From assembly GCF_040008265.1 (NCBI RefSeq), contig NZ_CP155620.1, forward strand, positions 558,001 through 622,000: a stretch of 64,000 nucleotides of DNA, given 5' to 3'. Positions 1-8,952 of the stretch are shown piece after piece (the first letter of the stretch is position 1; every line of letters begins with the position of its first letter). Source of the DNA: Campylobacter sp. CCS1377 (GTDB taxonomy: Bacteria; Campylobacterota; Campylobacteria; Campylobacterales; Campylobacteraceae). The notes below the pieces were generated by a model that worked only from the letters and a program-made list of their open reading frames with translations, was not told the DNA's origin and did not search any database. Both the position numbers and the translations under genes were made by a program.

Positions 1-400
1 TTAATCTTTCATTATATAATTTTTTTGCTTTATTTTCATCTTTAAACAAAGGTCTTTTAGCAAGTTCATCTTTGCTTAAGCGTTTTTGCAAATATAAAAA
101 AGAAGCCTTTAAATACACACAAAAGCCTATTTTTTCAAAATCTAAAACATTTACAAATCCTCCGCCGCTTGCTATGGAAGCACCTTTGCAAGAACAAAAA
201 AAATCTGCCATTTTTTGCTCTTCTTTTCTAAAAAATTCCTCACCTTTTTCTTTAAAAATTTCTACAATTTTTTGATTAAATTTAGCTTCAATTAAATCAT
301 CGCTATCTAAAAAAACAAGATCATTTTCTCTAGCAAAAGCCTTTGCAATAGTGCTCTTACCGCTACCCATAAAGCCTGTAAAAATGATATTTTTATTCAT
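1..400 (-). CDS. aroK: Shikimate kinase, 3' end outside window
   Basis: This enzyme phosphorylates shikimate with ATP in chorismate synthesis (cytoplasm). Translating the minus strand from the ATG at 398-400 gives [20 protein letters not shown], which contains the Walker A loop GFMGSGKS at about residues 9-16. Further on are the shikimate-contacting DSDD region (about residue 32) and the GGG of ASGGGFV. The frame is open to base 1 (ending ...LYNERL), so roughly 40 C-terminal residues lie outside the window. The start overlaps the end of der by 8 bp, so the two are probably co-transcribed. The overlapping plus-strand reading frame in this stretch is a shadow. Confidence 0.93.
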   Translation of the reverse strand, partial: MNKNIIFTGFMGSGKSTIAKAFARENDLVFLDSDDLIEAKFNQKIVEIFKEKGEEFFRKEEQKMADFFCSCKGASIASGGGFVNVLDFEKIGFCVYLKASFLYLQKRLSKDELAKRPLFKDENKAKKLYNERL

Positions 401-1772
401 CATTATCTTTGTTGCCTTTTTTGCGTGAAGCAATGATTAAAGGAACACCTTCAAAATTAAATTTCTTTCTGATTTGGTTTTGTAAATATCTTTTATAGCT
501 AAAATGCAAAACCTTGGGGCGATTCATAATAAGAGCAATTTTTGGTGGTGCTAAGTCATATTGTACTGCATAATAAATTTTTACTAATTTTCCATAATCA
601 TGTGGTAAAGGATGTGCTTTTGTAGCTTGGGCTATCAAATCATTAAGTTTTGAAGTTGGGATTTTTTGCGTGAAATTTTCAAAAACTTCTAAAATTTTAT
701 CAAGCAATACATGTACTCTTTTTCCGCTTAAAGCTGAAACGCTAATAATAGGTGCATAAGCTAGGAATTTAAAACGATCCAGTTTTAATTCTTTTACTAC
801 TTTGTCAAATTCAAACTCGGTTTTATCCCATTTATTAAGCACAATAATAACGCCTAAATAATGCTTTGCCACAAGTCCGGCTATTCTTTCGTCTAATTCA
901 TTAAAACCTTCATTAGCATCTAAAACTAAAAGTGCGATTTGGGATTTTTCTAAAATTTTTTCTGTTCTATTGAGTGCAAAGCGTTCAAGTCCTTGAATTT
1001 TACCGCGTTTTCTAATGCCTGCGGTATCTACAAATTCTATCATTTTATCTTTATGGATAATGCTTTCATTTACAGGATCAATAGTTGTGCCAGCAATGCT
1101 ACTTACTACACTTCTTTCCTCTTTTACTAAAGCATTTAAAAGGCTCGATTTTCCTACATTTACACGCCCTACAATACCTACTCTTATGTGATTTTGATCG
1201 ACTTCTTTAAAATTAAATTCTTTTCCTTCTTCATAATGCTCTAAAAAATCTTCTAAATTCTCTTCTTCATCAGCGATTAAAAACTGCTCATCTAAAAATT
1301 TTTCAAGCCAAATATAAAGTTCATCAAGTCCGACATTATGCGTAACAGAAAGATTAAAAATCTCTTTTACTCCAAAATTTGCAAATTCCCACGCTCTTTC
1401 TTCATCTTTTTTGTTGTCTACTTTATTAATCACTAAGGCAATAGGCTTTCCTAATTTTTTTAAAGAATAAAAAAAATGTCTATCTTCATCATCGGGAGCT
1501 AATTTTCCATCGACTAAATAAAGGATAATATCGCTTTCTTTGGCGACTTTTAAAGTATTTTTTTTAACATTTTTAAAAAGCTCATCACTTTCATCAAGTC
1601 CGCCACTATCTATAAGCAAGGCTTTTTTGTCATTAATTTGCACTTCTGTTTTATTTGTATCTCTTGTGGTGCCTGAAATTTCACTTGTAATGGCTATTCT
1701 TTGTTTTGCTATTCTATTAAAAAGGCTTGATTTTCCCACATTTGGTTTGCCTATAAGTATAATGCTTTGCAT
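393..1772 (-). CDS. der: Ribosome-assembly GTPase Der (EngA)
   Basis: This essential GTPase is needed for maturation of the large ribosomal subunit. At 459 residues it has normal family length and carries two tandem G domains and a C-terminal KH-like domain. The first G domain has GKPNVGKS at residues 8-15, a DSGG switch motif near 56 and NKVD near 116. The second has GRVNVGKS near 200, DTAG near 250 and NKWD near 315. The last 100 or so residues, with IMNRP and a lysine/arginine-rich tail ending KKGNKDNDE, form the RNA-binding domain. It is translated away from the neighbouring transporter and overlaps aroK at its 3' end. Confidence 0.97.
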   Translation of the reverse strand: MQSIILIGKPNVGKSSLFNRIAKQRIAITSEISGTTRDTNKTEVQINDKKALLIDSGGLDESDELFKNVKKNTLKVAKESDIILYLVDGKLAPDDEDRHFFYSLKKLGKPIALVINKVDNKKDEERAWEFANFGVKEIFNLSVTHNVGLDELYIWLEKFLDEQFLIADEEENLEDFLEHYEEGKEFNFKEVDQNHIRVGIVGRVNVGKSSLLNALVKEERSVVSSIAGTTIDPVNESIIHKDKMIEFVDTAGIRKRGKIQGLERFALNRTEKILEKSQIALLVLDANEGFNELDERIAGLVAKHYLGVIIVLNKWDKTEFEFDKVVKELKLDRFKFLAYAPIISVSALSGKRVHVLLDKILEVFENFTQKIPTSKLNDLIAQATKAHPLPHDYGKLVKIYYAVQYDLAPPKIALIMNRPKVLHFSYKRYLQNQIRKKFNFEGVPLIIASRKKGNKDNDE

Positions 1773-1874
1773 TTTTATCCTAAATTATATTTTTAAAGAA
1801 AAATTATATAAAATTTGCCTTAAAATTAAGCAAAAAAAGACTAGAATTAGCCAGAATTTAATCAAGGAAAAAAG

Positions 1875-2792
1875 ATGCTTAGAGTGATTAAGCATAATTT
1901 GGGAATTTATTTTATGATTTTAGCTTGTCTTGATTTTGCACTAATGGGTGCTTGTGCTAAAATTTTAAGCAAAGAAATGAGTTCAATTGAAATTATGTTT
2001 TTTAGAAATATTATTGGGGTAATGGTTTTGCTTTTTATGATGAGAAAAAGCAAAGTTCATAAGGAAGGCAAACATCTATGGCTTTTGATTTTTAGGGGAG
2101 TTGCTGGGACTTTGTCGCTTTATTTATTTTTTTATAATATTTCCCATATTTCTTTAGGCGGGGCATTTGCTTTTCAAAAAACTGCACCTATTTTTATTAC
2201 TCTTATTGCATTTGTGATTTTTAAAGAAAATATAGGATTTAAAGGCTGGGTGGGAATATTAATTGCATTTAGCGGAGTGCTTTTAATCGCTCAACCTTGG
2301 GCAGATACTTCTACGCATTCGGGCTTTGATTTAAAAAACTCTTCACTAGGAATTTTGAGTGGATTTTTTGCTGCTTTAGCACTTACTAGTGTTAGAGAGT
2401 TAAGAAAATATTATCCTACAGAACTCATTGCTTTTTCTTTTATATTTATTGGGACTTTAATGCCTTTATTTTCGATGATTATCGGAAGTTTTTATGAAAT
2501 AAAAGAATTGGATTTTTTAATAGCACCTTTTGTAATGCCTTCTTTGAAAGCTAGTTTACTTTTGCTTTTTGTGGGCGCACTTGGAACTCTTTATCAAATT
2601 CATATCACAAAGTCTTATGGTATAGCCAAGCAAGCAGGAGTTGTAGCGGGCGTGAGTTATCTTGATGTGGTTTTTAGCTTGGTGGTGGGTATAATTTTGG
2701 GAGATAATTTACCAAGTGCTATGGTTTTTTTAGGTATAATAGGCATCGTTTTTGGCGGATTAATTTTAGTAAGAAATAAAGGAAATAAATGA
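1875..2792 (+). CDS. EamA/DMT-family inner-membrane transporter
   Basis: This 305-residue protein has about ten hydrophobic segments arranged as two EamA repeats (about residues 10-140 and 155-300). FLNIIGVMV-like and [11 protein letters not shown] stretches are typical of drug/metabolite transporters. The substrate cannot be inferred. It begins an operon: its stop overlaps the kdsA start by 4 bp and ribH, nusB and pyrF follow. It corresponds, from memory, to Cj0385c. The start ATG has an AAGGAAAA ribosome site just upstream. Confidence 0.88.
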   Translation: MLRVIKHNLGIYFMILACLDFALMGACAKILSKEMSSIEIMFFRNIIGVMVLLFMMRKSKVHKEGKHLWLLIFRGVAGTLSLYLFFYNISHISLGGAFAFQKTAPIFITLIAFVIFKENIGFKGWVGILIAFSGVLLIAQPWADTSTHSGFDLKNSSLGILSGFFAALALTSVRELRKYYPTELIAFSFIFIGTLMPLFSMIIGSFYEIKELDFLIAPFVMPSLKASLLLLFVGALGTLYQIHITKSYGIAKQAGVVAGVSYLDVVFSLVVGIILGDNLPSAMVFLGIIGIVFGGLILVRNKGNK

Positions 2793-3595
2793 AAAAAATG
2801 ATATTAATCGCCGGTCCTTGCGTGATAGAAAATAAGGATTTGGTTTTTAAGGTAGCAAAAGAATTGCAAGAATTTAATGAAAATGAAAATATAGAATTTT
2901 ATTTTAAATCAAGTTTTGATAAGGCAAATCGCACGAGCATTGATTCTTTTCGTGGGCCTGGGCTTGAAGAAGGACTTAAAATTCTACAAAGCGTAAAAGA
3001 TGAATTTGGTATGAAAATCTTAACTGATATCCATGAAAGCACTCAAGCAGCTCCTGCAAGTGAAGCGGCTGATGTCTTGCAAATTCCTGCTTTTTTATGT
3101 CGCCAAACAGACCTTTTAGTCGCAGCGGCCAAAACAAAAGCAAAAGTTAATATCAAAAAAGGTCAATTTTTAAATCCAAGCGATATTAAATATAGCGTTA
3201 AAAAAATACTTCAAACGCGTGGCGTAGAAGAAGAGGGTTATGAAGTAGCAGATAAAAATGGGGTTTTTGTGGCTGAAAGAGGGGCTAGTTTTGGCTATGG
3301 AAATTTAGTTGTAGATATGCGTTCGTTGGTGATAATGCGTGAATTTGCACCTGTGATTTTTGATGCGACGCATAGCGTGCAAATGCCTGGAGCTGCAGGT
3401 GGAAGTAGTGGCGGAAAAAGTGAATTTGTAGAGCCTTTGGCAAGAGCCGCAGCTGCAGTAGGCGTAGATGGCTTTTTCTTTGAAACACATATTAATCCTT
3501 GCAAGGCTTTATGTGATGGACCTAATATGCTTGATCTTACACGCCTTAAAAATTGCGTAAAAACACTTTTAGAAATTCAAAATATCATAAAATAA
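2789..3595 (+). CDS. kdsA: 3-deoxy-D-manno-octulosonate 8-phosphate synthase
   Basis: KdsA condenses phosphoenolpyruvate with arabinose 5-phosphate to form KDO 8-phosphate for the lipooligosaccharide core. The 268-residue protein shows AGPCVIE at residues 8-14, [11 protein letters not shown] near 39-49, and [19 protein letters not shown] and FDATHSVQ further on. The Cys in AGPC is the metal ligand that marks the metal-dependent class (E. coli has Asn there). Translation is coupled to the upstream transporter by an ATGA overlap. Confidence 0.96.
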   Translation: MKKMILIAGPCVIENKDLVFKVAKELQEFNENENIEFYFKSSFDKANRTSIDSFRGPGLEEGLKILQSVKDEFGMKILTDIHESTQAAPASEAADVLQIPAFLCRQTDLLVAAAKTKAKVNIKKGQFLNPSDIKYSVKKILQTRGVEEEGYEVADKNGVFVAERGASFGYGNLVVDMRSLVIMREFAPVIFDATHSVQMPGAAGGSSGGKSEFVEPLARAAAAVGVDGFFFETHINPCKALCDGPNMLDLTRLKNCVKTLLEIQNIIK

Positions 3596-3607
3596 AAAGG
3601 AAAAATA

Positions 3608-4072
3608 ATGACTATAATTGAAGGAAAATTACAACTAAAGGGTGATGAGAAAATCGCTATTATCAATGCAAGATTTAATCACTTGATTACAGATAGATTA
3701 GTAGAAGGTGCAAAAGATGCTTTTTTAAGACATGGTGGAAAAGAAGAAAATCTAAGCCTTATTTTAGTTCCAGGTGCTTTTGAACTTCCATATGCTTTAA
3801 AAAAAGCAATTGAAAGTAAAAAATTTGATGCGATTTGTTGCGTGGGTGCGGTGATTCGCGGATCAACTCCGCATTTTGATTATGTTTCGGCAGAAACAAC
3901 TAAAGGCATTGCCAATGTAAGTTTAAATCATAACACTCCTGTAAGTTTTGGTGTTTTGACAACCGATACTATAGAACAAGCCATAGAAAGAGCAGGGACT
4001 AAAGTAGGAAATAAAGGTTTTGAAGCAATGACTACTATCATAGAAATGCTTGATTTAACTAAGAAATTTTAA
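3608..4072 (+). CDS. ribH: 6,7-dimethyl-8-ribityllumazine synthase
   Basis: This enzyme carries out the penultimate step of riboflavin synthesis, joining the ribityl-aminopyrimidine to dihydroxybutanone phosphate. The 154-residue length is typical of shell-forming lumazine synthases. Visible family motifs are INARFN near 20-25, [10 protein letters not shown] near 54-63, [16 protein letters not shown] near 78-93 (catalytic His in the PHFDYV part) and FGVLTTDT near 114. It sits 12 bp after kdsA and 8 bp before nusB. The DHBP substrate would come from the ribB at 6178. Confidence 0.97.
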   Translation: MTIIEGKLQLKGDEKIAIINARFNHLITDRLVEGAKDAFLRHGGKEENLSLILVPGAFELPYALKKAIESKKFDAICCVGAVIRGSTPHFDYVSAETTKGIANVSLNHNTPVSFGVLTTDTIEQAIERAGTKVGNKGFEAMTTIIEMLDLTKKF

Positions 4073-4080
4073 GGAATAAA

Positions 4081-4479
4081 ATGGCAACAAGACATCAGGT
4101 AAGACAGAGTGTAATTTCTCTGCTTTATGCAAAAGAGTTAAATCATTCTGCTCGTGAAGATTTCGTAGAAGAGTTTCTAGATGAAAAAAAAATTCGTAAC
4201 GAGCAAAAGCATTTTACTTTAAGTCTTTATCAAGGAGTTTTCGAAAATTTGGAAACTATTGATAAAAAGTTAAGTATGTATTTAAATGAAAAAGAGCTTC
4301 AAAGACTTGGCATTATAGAAAGATCTATTCTAAGACTCGGAGCTTATGAGCTTTTGTTTAGCCAGACAGATAAGGCTATTGTAATCAATGAAGCCATTGA
4401 ACTTGCTAAAGAATTGGGTAGTGATAATGCACCTAAATTTATTAATGGCGTTTTAGATGCCTTAAAGAAAGATTTATAA
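4081..4479 (+). CDS. nusB: Transcription antitermination factor NusB
   Basis: NusB binds boxA RNA with NusE (S10) and supports processive transcription of rRNA operons. At 132 residues it is a full-length all-helical NusB with an N-terminal ATRHQVRQSVISLLYAKEL and the conserved C-terminal block AIVINEAIELAKELGSD followed by FINGVLDAL. The ribH-nusB arrangement is conserved in many bacteria. Its stop codon directly abuts the pyrF ATG. Confidence 0.95.
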   Translation: MATRHQVRQSVISLLYAKELNHSAREDFVEEFLDEKKIRNEQKHFTLSLYQGVFENLETIDKKLSMYLNEKELQRLGIIERSILRLGAYELLFSQTDKAIVINEAIELAKELGSDNAPKFINGVLDALKKDL

Positions 4480-5160
4480 ATGAAGCTTTGTGTGGCACTT
4501 GATCTTGCAAGTTCTAGGGAATGTTTAGACCTTGTAAAGCATTTAAAAGGCTTAGATTTATGGCTAAAAGTGGGATTGAGAACTTATTTAAGGGATGGAT
4601 TTAAAATCATAGAGGAGTTAAAAAAAATCGATGATTTTAAAATTTTTCTCGATCTTAAAATTTATGACATTCCAAATACTATGGCTGATGCTTGTGAGGA
4701 AATTTCAAAATTGGGTGTTGATATGATTAATATCCATGCAAGTGCTGGGAAAGTTGCTATGCAAGAAGTGATGAATAGGTTAAATAAACTTTCCAAGCGA
4801 CCTTTGGTTTTGGCGGTTTCAGCTTTAACAAGTTTTGATGAAGAAAATTTCTATAGTATTTATAAACAAAATATTGATGAAGCGGTGATACATTTTTCTA
4901 AAATGAGTTATGAAAATGGACTTGATGGTATGGTTTGCTCTGTTTTTGAAAGTAAAAAAATTAAAGAAAATACCAATTCAAATTTCCTTACTCTAACACC
5001 AGGCATTCGTCCTTTTGGCGAAGAAAGCAATGACCAAAAACGCGTAGCTGATTTAGCAACAGCTAGAGAAAATTTAAGTGATTTTATAGTAGTTGGAAGA
5101 CCTATTTATAGAGCACAAAATCCTAAAGAGCTTTGTCAAAAAATCCTTACTTTGATTTAG
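4480..5160 (+). CDS. pyrF: Orotidine 5'-phosphate decarboxylase
   Basis: PyrF decarboxylates OMP to UMP, the last step of de novo pyrimidine synthesis. The 226-residue protein begins [10 protein letters not shown], whose Asp contacts the substrate. It carries the catalytic [10 protein letters not shown] block near residues 58-67, normally DxKxxDI, and the C-terminal TPGIRPFG and VVGRPIY phosphate-binding motifs. It ends the operon that begins at the EamA transporter. Downstream lies about 700 bp without an intact gene. Confidence 0.96.
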   Translation: MKLCVALDLASSRECLDLVKHLKGLDLWLKVGLRTYLRDGFKIIEELKKIDDFKIFLDLKIYDIPNTMADACEEISKLGVDMINIHASAGKVAMQEVMNRLNKLSKRPLVLAVSALTSFDEENFYSIYKQNIDEAVIHFSKMSYENGLDGMVCSVFESKKIKENTNSNFLTLTPGIRPFGEESNDQKRVADLATARENLSDFIVVGRPIYRAQNPKELCQKILTLI

Positions 5161-5399
5161 TTTCTCTTTAAAATTTTGGTTTGAAATCGCTTGAAATTTA
5201 TTAAATTTAAGTAGCAATTTTATTTATTTGTTTTGATGTAATTATATTTTATATGCGATATGATTTTTTATATACTTGCCTCAAGTGTATTTTTAGCATT
5301 GCCACTAAAGACAAAAACTCTTATTGGTATTTTTACTAGTAGTTAAAACTGGAAATATGATTGTTGTGTTTGTTTTTTATTTCTATTTTGATATTGCTT

Positions 5400-5720
5400 G
5401 TTGCAGAGCTGATACCAAGACCGAAAAATATCTAAGTGTTCTATTTCTTTCATTAAATGATTCTATTTTACATAGAATTTTTAAGTCATCTCTGAATTTT
5501 TAAATTATCTTTTTGCTTTCTAGCGTTGGTAAGACTTAGAATGGGGTATTCTCCTAGAGTTAGTCTTTTGTATTTTAAAGTTTTGGAGCATTTATAATTA
5601 AACATAAAAGTTTTTTGCCACTAGGATAAACACAAAGAAGTAAATTATCAAAATCAGCAAATAATATTTATTCTCTTTGGCTTTCAAAGCCTTTATTTTG
5701 GTATCGTTTAGCACTTTTAT
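5400..5720 (-). pseudogene. Remnant of a P4-type tyrosine integrase (DUF4102 N-terminal domain)
   Basis: No frame is open here, but the minus strand still spells the arm-binding N-terminal domain of a P4-like integrase in pieces. These are VLNDTKIKALKAKENKYY (5714-5661), then in another frame ADFDNLLLCVYPSGKK, then in a third KYKRLTLGEYPILSLTNARK (about 5575-5513). The family pattern LTDTKIKALK...PSGxK...KRLxLGEYPxxSLxxAR is clear. The likely original start now reads ATA AAA GTG behind AAAGGA. Everything downstream of about 5500 is too degraded to assign, and the catalytic domain is not recognisable. It lies about 175 bp beyond the 3' end of tRNA-fMet, the usual place for such an integrase. 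Bases 5161-5400 contain nothing I can identify. Confidence 0.8.
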
Positions 5721-5893
5721 TCCTTTAGGTCAATAGTAAATTTTATTAAGAACAATAATAAAGTCAATAAAAAATATTTCTAAGTATAGTAAATTTAAAA
5801 TAAATTAAAAATAATCTAGTATCTAACAAAGCCTTATTTTATAGGTAAATAAAAAGAGTTAGAATAAATTGAAATTAATCAAAATAAGTCCAT

Positions 5894-5969
5894 TGGTTGC
5901 GAAGGGGAGATTTGAACTCCCGACCTTCGGGTTATGAGCCCGACGAGCTAACCACTGCTCTACTTCGCG
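5894..5969 (-). tRNA. Initiator tRNA-fMet (CAT)
   Basis: The minus strand folds as a tRNA with CCA encoded at 5896-5894 and anticodon CAT in the loop CTCATAA. It is the initiator type. Base 1 is C and base 72 is A, giving the unpaired first position, and the anticodon stem has the three consecutive G:C pairs GGG/CCC. The T loop reads GTTCAAATC. It follows tRNA-Gln by 14 bp and both probably use the promoter near 6101-6129. Confidence 0.95.
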
Positions 5970-5983
5970 ATAATAAGATAATG

Positions 5984-6058
5984 TGGATGGGGTAAAGGGA
6001 TTCGAACCCCTGAATGACAGGACCAAAACCTGTTGCCTTACCGCTTGGCGATACCCCA
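5984..6058 (-). tRNA. tRNA-Gln (TTG)
   Basis: The minus strand gives a 75-base cloverleaf starting TGGGGTA and ending TACCCCA-T-CCA, with anticodon TTG in GTTTTGGTC and T loop GGTTCGAATCC. The first pair is U1-A72, as usual for tRNA-Gln. Base 73 reads T. Epsilonproteobacteria lack GlnRS, so this tRNA is expected to be charged with glutamate and then amidated by GatCAB (family knowledge, not seen here). Confidence 0.94.
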
Positions 6059-6100
6059 ATAATTTTGTGTTAATCGCATTATAAGTAATTTAGAAATGTG

Positions 6101-6129
6101 ATTATAGTGCAAATTAATTTTTTTGTCAA
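6101..6129 (-). promoter_or_regulatory. Sigma-70 promoter of the tRNA-Gln/tRNA-fMet unit
   Basis: On the minus strand a perfect -35 TTGACA (6129-6124) and a perfect -10 TATAAT (6106-6101) are separated by 17 bp, about 40 bp before tRNA-Gln. This quality of -35 is unusual in Campylobacter and fits a strong stable-RNA promoter. Confidence 0.85.
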
Positions 6130-6140
6130 GAATAATTGAT

Positions 6141-6146
6141 TATAAT
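6141..6146 (+). promoter_or_regulatory. -10 box of ribB
   Basis: TATAAT at 6141-6146 lies 32 bp before the ribB ATG and is back-to-back with the tRNA promoter. There is no good -35, as is usual in this genus. Confidence 0.6.
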
Positions 6147-6177
6147 TTGGTAAAAATTACAAATTTAAGGATAAAAA

Positions 6178-7194
6178 ATGGCTTTTATAAGTGTAGATGA
6201 AGCAATAGAGGATTTAAAAGCAGGAAAAATGTTAATAATGGTTGATGCTGAAGATAGAGAAAATGAAGGAGATTTGATTTTTGCTACACAATTTAGTACT
6301 CAAGAAAAGGTAAATTTTGCTATTAGTGAGGCTAGGGGGGTTGTGTGTGTGGCTTTAGATGAAGCTTTAGCTAAACATTTTGAATTGCCTCTTATGGTGC
6401 AAAAAAATACTTCAAATCACGAAACAGCTTTTACTATTACAGTTGATGCAAAAGATGCTGCAACAGGTGTTAGCGCGTATGAAAGAAATATGACAATAAA
6501 GATTTTTGCTGATGATAAGGCTAATGCGAATGATTTTGTAAGGCCTGGACATATTAATCCTTTGATAGCAAAAAAAGGTGGCGTTTTAGAAAGAACGGGT
6601 CATACTGAAGGAACTGTGGATTTGTGCCGTTTGGCTGGACTTAAACCCGCTTGTGTGATTTGTGAAGTGGTGAAAGAAAATGGAGATATGGCACGCAGAG
6701 CAGATTTAGAGCTTTTTTGTCAAAAGCACAATCTTAATATGATTGCCGTATCTGATATTATAGAATATCGTTTAAAACATGAGAGTTTGATTACTTTGCT
6801 TGAGTGCTCAGATGCAAGAATTGCAAATTTTGATGCTAAAAAATACATTTTTGAGGACCATAATCAAGTCAAACATATTGCTTTTTGTTTTGGAAATTTA
6901 AGAAGGAGTGAAAATGTGAAATTTCATATTAGTGGGAGTGATTTTGAGCTTTTAACTTCGCAAAAATTTAGTGAACTTTTAGAGCATATTGAATTTTTAC
7001 ACAAAAATGGTGGAATAATTATTTTTATGCAAGGTGAAAAAACAAGTTCTATCCAGTTTAAAAATTATGGTATTGGTGCACAAATTTTAAGGTATTTTAA
7101 TATAGAAGAAATTAAGCTTTTATCTAAAAGTTGCGATAAAGAATTTGTTGGACTAAAGGGATTTGGGTTGAATATTAATAGTTACAATGTTTAA
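6178..7194 (+). CDS. ribB: 3,4-dihydroxy-2-butanone 4-phosphate synthase with degenerate GTP cyclohydrolase II domain
   Basis: The N-terminal 200 residues form a complete DHBP synthase. VDAEDRENEGDLIFA near residues 23-37 supplies the acidic Mg-binding cluster, and RPGHINPL and RTGHTEGTVDL follow. DHBP synthase makes the four-carbon unit used by RibH. The C-terminal 135 residues align in layout with GTP cyclohydrolase II, ending YGIGAQILRYF...GLKGFGLNI. However, the zinc-binding cysteines of the SECLTGD...RCDC region are absent, so this half should not hydrolyse GTP. A separate ribA would be needed elsewhere. Its 3' end overlaps the convergent methyltransferase gene by 20 bp. Confidence 0.93.
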   Translation: MAFISVDEAIEDLKAGKMLIMVDAEDRENEGDLIFATQFSTQEKVNFAISEARGVVCVALDEALAKHFELPLMVQKNTSNHETAFTITVDAKDAATGVSAYERNMTIKIFADDKANANDFVRPGHINPLIAKKGGVLERTGHTEGTVDLCRLAGLKPACVICEVVKENGDMARRADLELFCQKHNLNMIAVSDIIEYRLKHESLITLLECSDARIANFDAKKYIFEDHNQVKHIAFCFGNLRRSENVKFHISGSDFELLTSQKFSELLEHIEFLHKNGGIIIFMQGEKTSSIQFKNYGIGAQILRYFNIEEIKLLSKSCDKEFVGLKGFGLNINSYNV

Positions 7195-8137
7195 ATTCAA
7201 TAAAATGAAATTTATCATTAAAACCAAACATTAAATGTTTGCTTTGTTGTAAAAAATAAGCGTAATTTTGTGGATTTTCTTTTTGAATTTGGTTTAATAG
7301 CTCTTCTAGACCAAATTCAATAAAAGCTAAATTTTGTTTTTTAAATTCCAAAAGCTCCAAATTTAGCTCTTTTAAAATGTAAAATAAATGCGAAAAATTC
7401 ACATCATAAGTCATATCGCTTTTTCCAAAAAAGTTTTTCAAATTTTCTTCAAAAGGGCTGTAAATTTGATGGTTTTGATAAATTCTTAAGCTAAAAGAAT
7501 TAGCAGCTTTAACTCCATAATCAAAAGTACAAAAAACAAATTTTTCCGTACTTTGCTTAATGGTGTTTAAAAAATCTTCCAAAAAAGGTGAAAATTCTCC
7601 TTTTGCAAGTCCTATTTTTTCGCATTTTTCTATTAATTTTTTATCCGCATTGGCAAAATGCAAATGGAAATTTTCATCAACAAAAGCCATTTTATTGCCA
7701 TCAATTAATTCACAATTAAAGCTGTCAAAAAGTTCATTACAAAAGAAAAAAGCATTATTGAATTGGTTTTTTTGAAGTGTTTTTATATGTTTAAATTCTA
7801 TATCTTTTAAAGTATTTTTTTGTAATATTTGCAATTTTTCATGAGGTTCTAGGATAAAAAGTTCAATGTGTTTAAAAATACAAGGTCTTAAAATAAGTAA
7901 AGCACTGATAAAGTCTTTCATAAGTAAACCTTCGTTTGCACCTATTTCTATAATGCTAATAGGCAAATGAATGGAATTTTTATCTATTAAATTTAGAAAA
8001 TGTTTAGCAAGCAAAGCACCAAATAAAGATCCAACGCTAACAGTTGTGTAAAAATCCCCTTTTTTACCTACCAAAACCGCATTTTTATAATAGTTTTGAT
8101 GAAGCCATTGATTAAAAAATTCACTAAATTTTAACAT
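7175..8137 (-). CDS. MidA/NDUFAF7-family SAM-dependent methyltransferase
   Basis: This 320-residue protein resembles the Methyltransf_28 (DUF185) family. It begins FSEFFNQWLH and carries GDFYTTVSVGSLFGALLAKH, the SAM-binding IIEIGANEGLLMKDFI near residues 62-77, and FFCNELFDSFNCE near 130. Mitochondrial relatives methylate an arginine of complex I. The bacterial substrate is unknown. It follows the M23 peptidase gene, whose 3' end abuts its start at 8137. From memory it corresponds to Cj1236. Confidence 0.85.
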   Translation of the reverse strand: MLKFSEFFNQWLHQNYYKNAVLVGKKGDFYTTVSVGSLFGALLAKHFLNLIDKNSIHLPISIIEIGANEGLLMKDFISALLILRPCIFKHIELFILEPHEKLQILQKNTLKDIEFKHIKTLQKNQFNNAFFFCNELFDSFNCELIDGNKMAFVDENFHLHFANADKKLIEKCEKIGLAKGEFSPFLEDFLNTIKQSTEKFVFCTFDYGVKAANSFSLRIYQNHQIYSPFEENLKNFFGKSDMTYDVNFSHLFYILKELNLELLEFKKQNLAFIEFGLEELLNQIQKENPQNYAYFLQQSKHLMFGFNDKFHFIEFKHCNY

Positions 8138-8952
8138 TATTGATAAAGTGTGTTAAATTTTTGAATAAAATCTAAAGGATCTACTTGGGTATTGTTGACT
8201 AAAATTCCAAAATGTAAATGAGGTCCAGTCACTCTTCCACTAGAACCACTAAGCCCTATAAGTTCGCCTTTTTTAACGCTTTGACCAACTTTGACTTTGA
8301 TTTCTTCAAGATGATAATATTGCGAAAAAATTCCTTGTCCGTGGTCTATGACAACAGATTTTCCAGCATAATAGCGATCTTTTGCAATTTTGACTATGCC
8401 TGAATTTGTAGCATAAATTGGAGTTCCTGCCGCAGCTTTAAAATCAGTCCCGCTATGATAACTCGAAAGTGTATTATTAAAAATTCTAGCCTTGCCAAAA
8501 TCGCTTGTAATGGTGCTATTTAAAGGCATGATAAAATCCGCATTAAATAAAGCTTTTGAGGTATAGCTTTGATAAATTTTATTTGCTTCCTGAAATTCTT
8601 TTTTTATTCTTGCTTGAACGGATTTTGGCGGAGCGACCTTGCTTTTAGCAACTTGCAATCTTTCTTTTTGATAATTGCCTTCTTGGTACAAAATCTTATA
8701 TTCTATGGTTTTATTGTTTTTATACCTTGCTTGTATGATTTTATTTTCAGGCCTTTTATAAGGTATGGCGATGATGGTTGTAACCGTATTTTGATCTTTA
8801 GGATGATTAAAATAATTAATTTTTTTACCATTGCTTTGAATGCTTAAAAGATCTTGTTTTTCGAAATTTAAAAAAAGTGCTTGCCCTTTAGTTAAATTAA
8901 TATCTTGTGCAAAAATTAAAGTGCAAGCAAAAAGTAAAAGAAAAATTCTCAT
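8137..8952 (-). CDS. M23-family (LytM) peptidoglycan endopeptidase, exported
   Basis: The 271-residue protein starts with the signal peptide MRIFLLLFACTLIFAQ, so it acts in the periplasm. An N-terminal beta domain is followed by a full LytM domain at about residues 140-265. Zinc ligands are visible as HSGTD (HxxxD), the YYHL histidine and HLHFG (HxH). These enzymes cut peptide cross-links in peptidoglycan and influence helical shape in this group. Its start overlaps the end of glyS by 4 bp. From memory it is Cj1235. Confidence 0.92.
   Translation of the reverse strand: MRIFLLLFACTLIFAQDINLTKGQALFLNFEKQDLLSIQSNGKKINYFNHPKDQNTVTTIIAIPYKRPENKIIQARYKNNKTIEYKILYQEGNYQKERLQVAKSKVAPPKSVQARIKKEFQEANKIYQSYTSKALFNADFIMPLNSTITSDFGKARIFNNTLSSYHSGTDFKAAAGTPIYATNSGIVKIAKDRYYAGKSVVIDHGQGIFSQYYHLEEIKVKVGQSVKKGELIGLSGSSGRVTGPHLHFGILVNNTQVDPLDFIQKFNTLYQ

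Noticed and set aside
3285-3504. Three overlapping minus-strand frames in kdsA
   Set aside because: They lie opposite the conserved KdsA core and lack ribosome sites.
5859-6059. Minus-strand frame of 66 codons
   Set aside because: It covers both tRNA genes, whose folds, anticodons and encoded CCA explain the sequence.
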